Positions 1-7,000 of a stretch of 35,217 bases of DNA are shown piece after piece (positions within the stretch are counted from its first letter, which is position 1; every line of letters starts with the position of its first letter). The position numbers and the translations under genes were made by a program. A model generated the notes under the pieces. It made no database searches. It saw only the letters and a program-made list of their open reading frames with translations, and was not told where the DNA came from. The stretch comes from an uncultured Ruminococcus sp. (GTDB lineage: Bacteria > Bacillota_A > Clostridia > Oscillospirales > Ruminococcaceae): assembly GCA_900315975.1 (NCBI GenBank), contig ONBA01000037.1:1-35217 (forward strand). The letters are read 5' to 3'.

Positions 1-1
1 C

Positions 2-688
2 ACGCTCTCTGCGTACAAGCTCGGCACGATGATCAAGATCAGCAACGAGCTTCTGCACGATTCTGCCTTCGACCTCGCATCGTATATCGCTGCACGTTTT
101 GGCGTGGCGATGGGCAATGCCGAGGAGCGTGCGTTCTTCACCGGTGACGGCGACAAGAAGCCGCTCGGCATCCTCGATGAGACCGGCGGTGCAGAGCTGG
201 GTGTCACTGCGGCATCGCAGACTGCGATCACCTTCGACGAGGTGTTCGACCTCTACTACAGCCTCAAGAGCCCCTACCGCCGCAACGCACAGTTCGTCTG
301 CAACGAGACCATCCTTCTCCAGCTCATGAAGCTCAAGGACAAGAACGACAACTACCTCTGGAAGCCGTCCCTCGACATCGCAAAGCCGGATACGCTGCTC
401 GGCAGACCGATCCGCACCTCCTCTTTCATGCCCACCATCGCAAAGGGCGAGCGTGTTCTGCTCTTCGGCGACATGAAGAATTACTGGGTGGCTGACCGTC
501 AGAATCGCACCTTCCGCCGTCTGAACGAGCTGTATGCCCGCACCGATCAGGTCGGCTTCCTCACCACGCAGCGTGTGGACGGCCGTCTGATCCTGCCGGA
601 GTCTGTCAAGGTTCTGAAGATGGCAGGCAATAAGGCGAACACTTCCGGCGGCGGTACAACTGGCGGCGGCGCAGGCGGCAACGGCTGA
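2..688 (+). CDS. Major capsid protein, HK97 family (5' truncated by window edge)
   Basis: This is the C-terminal part of a phage major capsid protein, which forms the icosahedral head shell. The frame is open from base 2, so the 5' end lies outside the window. Visible features are a segment reading ELLHDSAFDL, then ARFGVAMGNAEERAFFTGDG and KPLGIL, the usual signature of the HK97-fold phage_capsid family. Later comes LLGRPIRTSSFMP and a strand-rich stretch ending RVDGRLILPESVKVL, which fits the end of the A/P domains. The protein closes with an unusual glycine-rich tail of about 16 residues (SGGGTTGGGAGGNG), probably disordered on the capsid surface. The connector gene follows after 23 bases. 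The family call rests on motif recognition and on the conserved order of downstream head and tail genes. Confidence 0.9.
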   Translation, partial: TLSAYKLGTMIKISNELLHDSAFDLASYIAARFGVAMGNAEERAFFTGDGDKKPLGILDETGGAELGVTAASQTAITFDEVFDLYYSLKSPYRRNAQFVCNETILLQLMKLKDKNDNYLWKPSLDIAKPDTLLGRPIRTSSFMPTIAKGERVLLFGDMKNYWVADRQNRTFRRLNELYARTDQVGFLTTQRVDGRLILPESVKVLKMAGNKANTSGGGTTGGGAGGNG

Positions 689-711
689 TCTCCTGAGAAC
701 GGAGGTCAGTC

Positions 712-990
712 ATGAATCTGATATCGCTTCCTGAGACAAAAAACTATCTCCGTGTAGATCTCGGTGGTCGCCGTATCATTAAAAAAAAAATAATAGATAC
801 GGCGCAGCGGCTCGTGATGGATGTGGGGCGCATGAATGAAAAGCAGCTCGCGGAAAATGAGGAAACCTCCCGGCAGGCTATGCTGTACACAGTTTCGTAC
901 CTCTATGAAAACCGCAATACTGCTGATTATCATGCGCTCACCTTGACATTGCGTGCGCTGTTGTTCGCACAAAGGGAGGGCATTGTGTAG
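712..990 (+). CDS. Head-tail connector protein, gp6-like (sequence corrupted by adapter)
   Basis: A 92-residue protein of the gp6-like phage connector family, which forms a ring under the portal at the head-tail joint. The N-terminus (MNLISLPETKNYLRVD) and the helical part (IDTAQRLVMDVGRM, then ALTLTLRALLFAQREG) are typical. A good ribosome site (GGAGGT, about 703-708) precedes the ATG. Residues about 15-27 are not trustworthy. The DNA at 752-790 is an exact reverse complement of the 29-base Illumina P5 adapter followed by a poly-A run, translated as LGGRRIIKKKI where the family usually has an acidic stretch. The frame happens to stay open, so the gene looks intact although its middle is an assembly artefact. 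The adaptor gene follows after 2 bases. Confidence 0.85.
   Translation: MNLISLPETKNYLRVDLGGRRIIKKKIIDTAQRLVMDVGRMNEKQLAENEETSRQAMLYTVSYLYENRNTADYHALTLTLRALLFAQREGIV
752..790. other. Illumina P5 adapter plus poly-A: assembly artefact
   Basis: Bases 752-780 equal the reverse complement of the Illumina P5 flow-cell adapter over all 29 positions. Ten A residues follow at 781-790, which is what a read that runs off the adapter end produces. On the minus strand the insert translates as NDTATTEIYT, a well-known sign of this contamination. Native sequence resumes at about 791, where GATACGGCG (796-804) happens to repeat a 9-base core of the adapter and creates a false hairpin with CGCCGTATC (770-778). 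Native sequence probably also ran into the left edge, because the YLRVD codons expected of this family coincide with the adapter start. The true bases here cannot be recovered from the window. Confidence 0.95.
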
Positions 991-992
991 AT

Positions 993-1358
993 ATGGAGAT
1001 CGGAAATCTGAATCAACGCATTGCCGTTCTTGAAAACCATGTCAAAAAGGATGCAATCGGCAATCACAAAGCCCGGTGGGAGGAGGTGTTCTCCCTCTGG
1101 GCTTCTGTGGCTGTATCCAACACAGTCGGCGGCGCAGATGAGGAAACGAATACCGGCGTGACCAGAGCAATTCAGAAAATCGAGGTCATCATCCGGCAGA
1201 CTCCGCAGACAAAGCGTATGTCCTCGACTGTTTACCGCATCCGTTTTGACAGCATCGAATATGACATCAAAGGCATTGTGCCGAATTACAAAACGCAGGA
1301 CTATATGAAGCTGATCTGCGAATCCAGAAAGGCGGGTGCGAAGGATGACGTCTATTGA
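993..1358 (+). CDS. Head-tail adaptor protein (SPP1 gp16-like / head-tail joining family)
   Basis: A 121-residue phage head-tail adaptor, which forms the ring that stops DNA leaving the filled head and joins head to tail. The N-terminal LNQRIAVLE is the hallmark opening of the family ('N-x-R-I-x-I/L'). A tryptophan-containing loop (ARWEEVFSLWASV) and a beta-rich second half (EVIIRQTP, YRIRFDSIEYDIKGIVP) also match. Its length is close to the usual 105-120 residues. The gene starts 2 bases after the connector stop and overlaps the following gp10-like gene by 14 bases, so the genes are translationally coupled. The call rests on sequence pattern and position between connector and gp10-like genes. 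Confidence 0.87.
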   Translation: MEIGNLNQRIAVLENHVKKDAIGNHKARWEEVFSLWASVAVSNTVGGADEETNTGVTRAIQKIEVIIRQTPQTKRMSSTVYRIRFDSIEYDIKGIVPNYKTQDYMKLICESRKAGAKDDVY

Positions 1359-1713
1359 CGATCTGGCATCGGAGGTCATGAAGGGACTGACGGAATACGC
1401 AGAACTTGCGGATGCCGAAATGAAGAAGGCTGTTCGTAAGACTGCTACTGCTGTCAAGAACGAGATCTCCGAAAATGCTCCTGAGAAATCCGGACGCTAC
1501 AAAAAGAGCTGGGCTGCGAAAAAAGTGAAGGAAAACAGTCATACGCTCGAAATGACGGTGCATTCCAAAAACCGCTACCAGATCGCGCATCTGTTGGAGC
1601 ATGGTCATGCGAAAAGGGGCGGCGGTCGTGTGGCAGCTATCCCGCATATAGCTCCGGCAGAGGAAAACGGTGAGCAGATGCTCGAATCCCTTATCGAAAA
1701 GGCGCTGTCATGA
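1345..1713 (+). CDS. HK97 gp10-like tail component
   Basis: A 122-residue protein of the HK97-gp10-like family, small proteins needed at the tail terminus or head-tail joint. Visible features are an N-terminal amphipathic helix (ELADAEMKKAVRKTATAVKNEI), then APEKSGRYKKSW and the very typical NRYQIAHLLEHGHAKRGGG, ending in a helical AEENGEQMLESLIEKAL. I chose the ATG at 1345, inside the end of the adaptor gene; an in-frame GTG at 1336 is possible but would add only MRR. The stop overlaps no gene, but the next ribosome site lies immediately after it. The position between adaptor and tail-completion genes matches the standard siphophage order. Confidence 0.87.
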   Translation: MTSIDDLASEVMKGLTEYAELADAEMKKAVRKTATAVKNEISENAPEKSGRYKKSWAAKKVKENSHTLEMTVHSKNRYQIAHLLEHGHAKRGGGRVAAIPHIAPAEENGEQMLESLIEKALS

Positions 1714-1723
1714 GGTAACAACT

Positions 1724-2041
1724 ATGTCCTATGAAGAGATCAATGAAATGATGCAGGAGATCGGGCTGCCTTTTGCGTATCATCACTTCGCAGAGGGTGA
1801 AAGCCCTGATCCTCCGTTTGTGCTTTTTCTGTCTCCCGGCGAGGACACATTTTCCGCAGATAATCTGATGTATCACAGCTTCAAAGAGCTGCACATCGAA
1901 TTATACACGGATGAAAAAACGCCGGATACGGAGCAGCGTGTGGAGGAAGTTCTCCTGCAGCACAACATCTATTACACAAAATCTGAGGTATGGATCGAGA
2001 GCGAAAAGCTCTATGAGGTCCTGTACACAATGGAGGTATAA
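1724..2041 (+). CDS. Tail terminator / tail completion-like protein (Gp17/DUF3168-like)
   Basis: A 105-residue protein in the slot where siphophages encode the tail terminator that caps the tail tube. It opens MSYEEINEMMQEIGLPFAYHHF, has PPFVLFLSPGEDTFSADN, then a beta strand (ELHIELYTDEKT) and a helix with a final strand pair (VWIESEKLYEVLYTMEV). This alternation is typical of gp17-like/DUF3168 proteins found upstream of the major tail gene. The ATG at 1724 is preferred over an in-frame ATG at 1670, because GAGGT lies 7 bases upstream of 1724 and the longer form would overlap the preceding gene by 44 bases. The major tail gene begins 2 bases after the stop. The exact family is less certain than the role implied by position. 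Confidence 0.75.
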   Translation: MSYEEINEMMQEIGLPFAYHHFAEGESPDPPFVLFLSPGEDTFSADNLMYHSFKELHIELYTDEKTPDTEQRVEEVLLQHNIYYTKSEVWIESEKLYEVLYTMEV

Positions 2042-2043
2042 GC

Positions 2044-2679
2044 ATGGCACTTCAGAAAAACAAAGTCAAGTTCGGTCTGAATAAGGTCCACTATGCGAAG
2101 ATCACGGCATGGAGCGATGACGGTGTGCCGACCTTCGCAACGCCGGTGCGCCTGCCCGGTGCGGTGTCGCTGAGTATTGATGCAAACGGCGAAAATGAGA
2201 ATTTTTTCGCTGATAACGGCGTGTACTACGTCATCAACAACAATGCAGGCTACGAGGGCGACCTTGAGGTGGCGCTCATCACCACCGATTTCGCTACTAC
2301 GATCCTCGGCGAGCAGCTCGACAGCAAGGGTGTGCTTGTGGAGCGCAACGATGCCGAAACCTCGCAGTTTGCGCTGCTTTTCGAGTTTAACGGCGACAAG
2401 AATCACATCCGTCATGTGCTGTACTGCTGCTCGGCATCCCGTCCTTCGACCGAGAGTTCCACTACGGAAGAGTCTACTGAGGTCAAGACTGAGACGCTTT
2501 CGCTGAAGGCTACGGCGCTGCCCTCCGGTCTGGTGAAGGGCAAGACCTGTGAGAATACAGACGAGGCGACCTACAACAACTGGTACGGCGCTGTGTATAT
2601 CCCGACCGCAGCAACTACCAACAGCACAAGATCGGCAAGCGCAGCAAAGTCTGCTGCGGCATCCACAACTACTGACTGA
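2044..2679 (+). CDS. Major tail tube protein (phi13 family type)
   Basis: A 211-residue major tail protein, which polymerises to form the tail tube. The N-terminus (KNKVKFGLNKVHYAKIT), the segment RLPGAVSLSIDANGENENFFADN and the following NNAGYEGDLEVALI are characteristic of the phi13-type major tail family. A beta-rich body continues to ATALPSGLVKGKTCENTDEA and AVYIPT. The last roughly 25 residues are almost all Ala, Ser and Thr, a low-complexity C-terminal tail like the one on the capsid protein. It lies directly before the tail assembly chaperone genes, as expected. The ribosome site is within the end of the preceding gene (GGAGGTATAAGC). Confidence 0.9.
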   Translation: MALQKNKVKFGLNKVHYAKITAWSDDGVPTFATPVRLPGAVSLSIDANGENENFFADNGVYYVINNNAGYEGDLEVALITTDFATTILGEQLDSKGVLVERNDAETSQFALLFEFNGDKNHIRHVLYCCSASRPSTESSTTEESTEVKTETLSLKATALPSGLVKGKTCENTDEATYNNWYGAVYIPTAATTNSTRSASAAKSAAASTTTD

Positions 2680-2696
2680 TTCGGAGGAGAGAGAAA

Positions 2697-3077
2697 ATGG
2701 CTATCAAAAAAATCATCACCGTTGACGGTATCGATGTTCCTTTCAAGGCGAGCGCAACCCTGCCTCGCCTGTACCGTGCCAAGTTTCGCAAGGATATCTT
2801 CAAAGATTTTGCGGCGCTGAAGGATTCCGTGGATGAGAGCGACGAGCAGGATTCCGGCCTCGGCATCGAGAGCCTTGAGGTGTTCGAGAACATCGCATGG
2901 GCGATGGCAAAACACGCTGATCCGCAGAATGTTCCGGACAGCCCCGATGAGTGGCTGGAGCAGTTCAACTGCTTCTCGATCTACGAGGTGCTGCCGCAGC
3001 TCTTTGAGCTTTGGGGCATGAATCTGGAGACGCAGGCAGAGTCAAAAAAAAGTCTCGTCCAGTTGACCGCGAGATGA
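2697..3077 (+). CDS. Tail assembly chaperone, short (unshifted) form
   Basis: The 126-residue upstream product of a tail assembly chaperone pair, equivalent to lambda gpG. These proteins coat the tape measure during tail assembly and are absent from the finished virion. The sequence (MAIKKIITVDGIDVPFKA, then LYRAKFRKDIFKDF, an acidic linker, and a helical half ENIAWAMAKHAD and WLEQFN) matches the Firmicutes chaperone family. AGGAGAG precedes the ATG. The last codons contain a run of eight A residues (3044-3051), at which ribosomes can slip -1 into the frame encoding the second half. The unshifted frame ends ten codons later at 3075-3077. Confidence 0.88.
   Translation: MAIKKIITVDGIDVPFKASATLPRLYRAKFRKDIFKDFAALKDSVDESDEQDSGLGIESLEVFENIAWAMAKHADPQNVPDSPDEWLEQFNCFSIYEVLPQLFELWGMNLETQAESKKSLVQLTAR
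3044..3050 (+). promoter_or_regulatory. -1 programmed frameshift slippery site (A AAA AAA)
   Basis: In the zero frame the codons read TCA AAA AAA AGT, giving the heptamer A-AAA-AAA at 3044-3050, followed by A and G. This is a classic -1 slippery sequence. Moving back one base joins the short chaperone to the frame that ends at 3238 and yields the conserved second half. Conserved coding on both sides of the site, without an independent start for the second half, supports function. I did not identify a clear downstream pseudoknot. Confidence 0.85.
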
Positions 3078-3238
3078 CAACGCCGTTGTTCCTTCTCCGA
3101 TGTGTGCAGATCGGGCTTAGTTTATCTGACCTTGATCTACTCACCATCGGAATGGTCAATGAAATGTTCATCGAAAGGGATAATGATGAAGCGACCTATA
3201 GCTACAAAGCGACTCAGGACGATTTCAACCGGTTTTGA
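3050..3238 (+). CDS. Tail assembly chaperone, frameshift extension (GT-type product 2697-3050 + 3050-3238)
   Basis: This is the second half of the chaperone, read only after a -1 frameshift, like lambda GT. It encodes about 62 residues containing REMTTPLFLLRCVQIGLSL and DLDLLTIGMVNEMF, then YSYKATQDDFNRF. That motif order ('PLFLLRC.. GLS..DL..LTIG...') is standard for the second chaperone half in Firmicutes siphophages. No convincing ribosome site or start codon lies at its beginning: the first ATG of the frame (3011) is inside the upstream gene, and the chaperone motif begins right after the slippery run. The fused product would be about 180 residues. Its stop at 3236-3238 should lie just before the tape measure gene, but about 760 bases of foreign sequence intervene here. 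Confidence 0.85.
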   Translation, partial: KSRPVDREMTTPLFLLRCVQIGLSLSDLDLLTIGMVNEMFIERDNDEATYSYKATQDDFNRF

Positions 3239-3281
3239 GTGCAAAAAACACGCAGATTCGAGAAGAACGGTGCGAAATGGT

Positions 3282-3920
3282 GTGGATATTATCGCACGGC
3301 AAGTTCTGAAAATTCTCCTCGGACTTGCCATTTACTCCTTCGGCGTATATCTTACCATCTATGCCAATATTGGGCTTGCACCGTGGGATTGCCTTGCTGT
3401 GGGGATATCCCGTCACACACCGCTGAGTTACGGCGGTGCAATGGCGGCGGTATCCCTTGCGGCAATTGTGATACAGCTACTCCTGCACGAGCGCATTGGT
3501 ATCGCAACTGTCCTTGATGCAGTTATCACAGGAAATCTGACACAGCTATTGTGCGATATTTCCCCATATCCCGAAAACCACAGCCTTTGGTTTGGTATCA
3601 TTTTCATGCTGTTCGGATTCCTGTTTATCGCGCTCGGAATGTTTGTGTATATGTCCGCCGAGTATGGATGCGGTCCGAAGGACGGTCTGCTGATCGCTAT
3701 CGGAAAACGGATGCCGAAGATACCGATCGGGATCGTAGAAATGCTGCTGTTTGCATTCATTACACTGATCGGCTGGCTCTTGGGCGGCACCGTCGGCATA
3801 GGCACTGTAATTTCCATGATAGGCGCGGGTACGGTTATGCATCTGTTTTACCGCATTATTCATTTTGAGCCGAGAGCTTTGCACCACCGGAGTATATCTG
3901 AAATGCTACATGGGAGATAG
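3282..3920 (+). CDS. YczE/YitT-like integral membrane protein (moron in tail module)
   Basis: A membrane protein of about 212 residues with roughly five hydrophobic spans. The first contains LLGLAIYSFGVYLTIYANIGLAPWDCL, broken here only by its own length, and a second copy of the theme reads LGMFVYMSAEYGCGPKDGLLIAIGKRMP. The paired 'GLAPWD' and 'GPKDGL' loops are characteristic of YczE-like membrane proteins, whose substrate is unknown. The reading frame is open back to 3102 but overlaps the chaperone end; a GTG at 3282 gives the normal family length, with GTG 3270 and ATG 3186 as alternatives. None has a strong ribosome site, so the start is uncertain. It is not a tail component: it sits between chaperone and tape measure genes, which are normally adjacent, and is followed by a terminator. 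It is likely an acquired cargo gene. Confidence 0.75.
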   Translation: MDIIARQVLKILLGLAIYSFGVYLTIYANIGLAPWDCLAVGISRHTPLSYGGAMAAVSLAAIVIQLLLHERIGIATVLDAVITGNLTQLLCDISPYPENHSLWFGIIFMLFGFLFIALGMFVYMSAEYGCGPKDGLLIAIGKRMPKIPIGIVEMLLFAFITLIGWLLGGTVGIGTVISMIGAGTVMHLFYRIIHFEPRALHHRSISEMLHGR

Positions 3921-3924
3921 TTTT

Positions 3925-3953
3925 ATTATACACCACCTCCGCCTACTTGTCTA
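3925..3953 (-). promoter_or_regulatory. Candidate minus-strand promoter at the 3' end of the yczE-like gene
   Basis: Read on the minus strand there is TAGACA (3953-3948), a 17-base spacer and a perfect TATAAT (3930-3925). This would transcribe leftward, antisense to the yczE-like gene. The -35 box is overlapped by a small repeat (GTAGGTAGACAAGTAGGC), which could be an operator. No minus-strand gene with coding character follows, so this is either an antisense promoter or a remnant of the locus from which the cassette came. Confidence 0.4.
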
Positions 3954-3975
3954 CCTACCACAGTAGGTATTTTTT
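3952..3975 (+). terminator. Rho-independent terminator after the yczE-like gene
   Basis: A perfect 7-base stem (TACCTAC 3952-3958, GTAGGTA 3963-3969) with a CACA loop is followed directly by six T residues. It lies 32 bases after the yczE-like stop and about 28 bases before the tape measure ATG. A terminator in the middle of a late tail operon is unusual and marks the end of an inserted transcription unit. The stem is short, so read-through or antitermination could still allow late transcription. Confidence 0.7.
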
Positions 3976-4003
3976 ATATTTTCTGAAAGGCAGGTGATAT
4001 CGC

Positions 4004-7000
4004 ATGGCAGGAAGAATTAAGGGCATTACAGTCGAGATTAACGGCGATACTACGAAGCTCAGTAAAGCACTGCAATCTGTCGATAAGAACATCAAAAACA
4101 CACAGACACAGCTCAAAGACGTGGAAAAGCTGCTGAAGCTCGATCCGAAGAATACAGAGCTGCTTGCTCAGAAGCAGAAGCTCCTCGGAGATGCTGTCAA
4201 AAGCACGAAGGAACGGCTGGATACCCTGAAAAAAGCCAGCGAGGAAGCCGCCAAAACCAAAGACAACTACGATGCTTGGAAGGCAAAATATGATCCGATC
4301 AAACAGAAGATCGGTGAGACCGAAACCAAGCTGAAAGAACTGAAGGAACAGGCGAAAACCGCCGACGAGCAGCTTTCTAAGGGTGAGATCTCGCAGGAGA
4401 AATACGATGCTCTGCAGCGTGAGATCAAGGAAACGTCAGACGAGCTGTCCGGTCTGAAACAGCAGGCAAAGGATGTGTCCGATGAATTCGGAAATCCGAT
4501 CAGCCCGGAGCAGTACGATGCCCTGCAGCGTGAGATCATCGAGACTGAGCAGGAACTTCAGAATCTGCAAACAGAGGCAAGCAAATCTCAAGAGGCTCTG
4601 GTGAAGATCGGGCAGGTGGGTGAAACGCTCGAAAAGGTCGGCGGCAAAATTGCCGATGTAGGTGAAACACTTACCACTCATGTGACCGTACCTGTCCTTG
4701 CTGCCGGAACAGCCGCTGTGAAAACGGCATCGGACTTTGATACTGCCATGAGCAAGGTCGCCGCTGTATCCGGCGCAACCGGTGACGAGCTGCAAGACCT
4801 GAGAGACAAAGCCCGTGAGATGGGCTCCAAGACAAAATTCTCCGCATCCGAAGCGGCGGAAGCCATGAACTACATGGCGATGGCAGGCTGGAAAACGGGC
4901 GATATGCTCGATGGTATCGAGGGCATCATGAACCTTGCAGCGGCGAGCGGAGAGGATTTGGCTACCACATCGGATATCGTTACAGATGCTCTGACAGCGT
5001 TTGGCTTAACGGCTGCTGACTCCGGGCATTTTGCAGATGTACTTGCCGCGGCATCGTCCAATGCAAATACAAATGTGTCCATGATGGGTGAAACCTTCAA
5101 GTATTGTGCGCCTGTTGCAGGTGCTTTGGGCTTCTCCTGTGAGGATACAGCAGAAGCCATCGGACTGATGGCAAACAGCGGTATCAAGGGTTCACAGGCA
5201 GGTACGGCGCTCCGTTCTATGATGAATGCGCTTGCCGGAGAGGTCAAATTCTGCGGTGAGTCCTTCGGTGAGATCGAGATCGCAACCACCAATGCCGACG
5301 GCTCGATGCGTGATTTGAACGTTATCCTCGCAGACTGCCGTGTGGCATTCTCACAGATGTCGGAATCGGAAAAGGCGAATGCTGCACAGGCATTGGTCGG
5401 CAAAAACGCCATGTCCGGCTTCCTTGCGCTGATGAACGCCGCACCGGGTGATATCGAAAAGCTCGAAGGTGCGATCAGCACCTGTTCTGACGAAATTGAC
5501 GGCTACAACGGCGTTACCGAAAAAATGGCTGCCGTTATGCAGGACAACCTCGGCGGTCAGCTCACCATTCTGAAATCACAGCTTGAGGAGCTTGCTATCA
5601 GCTTCGGTGAGATCCTCATGCCTGCGATCCGTGCGATCGTCACCAAAATTCAGGCACTTGTCGATAAACTGAATCAGATGGATCCGGCAACAAAGGAAAC
5701 GATCGTCAAAATCGCTCTGGTAGCGGCGGCGCTGGGACCTCTGCTTGTGGTTGTCGGCAAAACAATGGTCACAGTCGGCAAGCTGATGCAGTTTATATCC
5801 AATCTTCCGACCATTATTGCGGGTGCGAAATCGGCATTTGCAGCATTCAGCGGTGCTATCGGCGGTATCAGTGCGCCTGTGGTCGCTGTCATTGCGGTGA
5901 TCGCGGCACTGGTAGCAGCATTCGTGCATCTCTGGAAAACAAATGATGAATTCAGAGCGAAAATCACGGCGATATGGGAGCAGATCAAGGGCATTTTTCA
6001 GGGCTTTTGTCAGGGCATTGTTGACAGGCTCAACGCTTTAGGCTTCGATTTTGAAAACATCGGTGAGGTCATTAAGGCTGTATGGAAAGGACTGTGCAAT
6101 TTCCTCGCACCGATCTTCGAGGGTGTATTTCAGCAGATCGCTAACATTTTCAAAGCGGTAACGGATATCCTGCTGAATGTCCTCGACATTTTTATTGGCA
6201 TCTTCACCGGTGACTGGGACAAGGTATGGAACGGCATCAAGGGTATTTTTGTTGCGGTGTGGGACTTCCTGAAAGCAACACTGCAAAACTATATGAATGT
6301 GCTGTGTGATATTTTCGGCACAGACCTCGAAACCGTCAAGCAGTTCTGGATCGATGTCTGGACGGCAATCAAAGATTTCTTTGTCGGCATTTGGAATAGT
6401 ATCAAAAACTTCTTTACGAGCATAGTCACTGGTATCAGCACATTTTTCACGAACATCTGGACAGGCATCAAGAACTTCTTTGTGGGCATCTGGACGGCGA
6501 TCTATACCGATGTAACCACAAAAATCAACCTCATCAAGACCGTCATTGAGACTGTGTGGAACGCCATTCATACGGCTATCACAACGGTCATGAATGCGAT
6601 CTGGTCGGTCATCACAACTGTATGGCAGACGATCTATGACATTATCTCTCCGCTTCTCGAAGCGTTTAGATATTTATTTGAGACCATTTTTCAGGCGATT
6701 CAGATTCTGATCGGCATGGCGATGGACTGGATTCATGAGAAAATCACTGCTATCTGGAACGCGATTGTCGCTTTCCTGACTCCAATTCTGGAGAGTATCC
6801 GCGACTTCTTCCAAACCATTTGGGATGCGATCAGCTCTACGATCAGTACAGTGCTTGACACGATCTACAATGTCATTTTGACTGTGTGGAATGCGGTATC
6901 GAGTTTTATTTCGGGCATTCTGAACGCTATCTGGTCTGTGGTATCGAGCATCTGGAACAGCATCAGCGCACACATCTCGGCTGTGCTGAATGCGATTCAT

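Noticed and set aside
770..804. Apparent hairpin around the poly-A run in the connector gene
   Set aside because: One arm is adapter sequence, so the pairing is an artefact of misassembly.
706..972. Minus-strand ORF with the peptide FFFNDTATTEIYT
   Set aside because: It is a translation of the Illumina P5 adapter and poly-A within a shadow frame, not a gene.
3102..3281. N-terminal 60 residues of the long form of the yczE-like ORF
   Set aside because: This part overlaps the conserved chaperone frame, is not membrane-like and would make the protein longer than its family.
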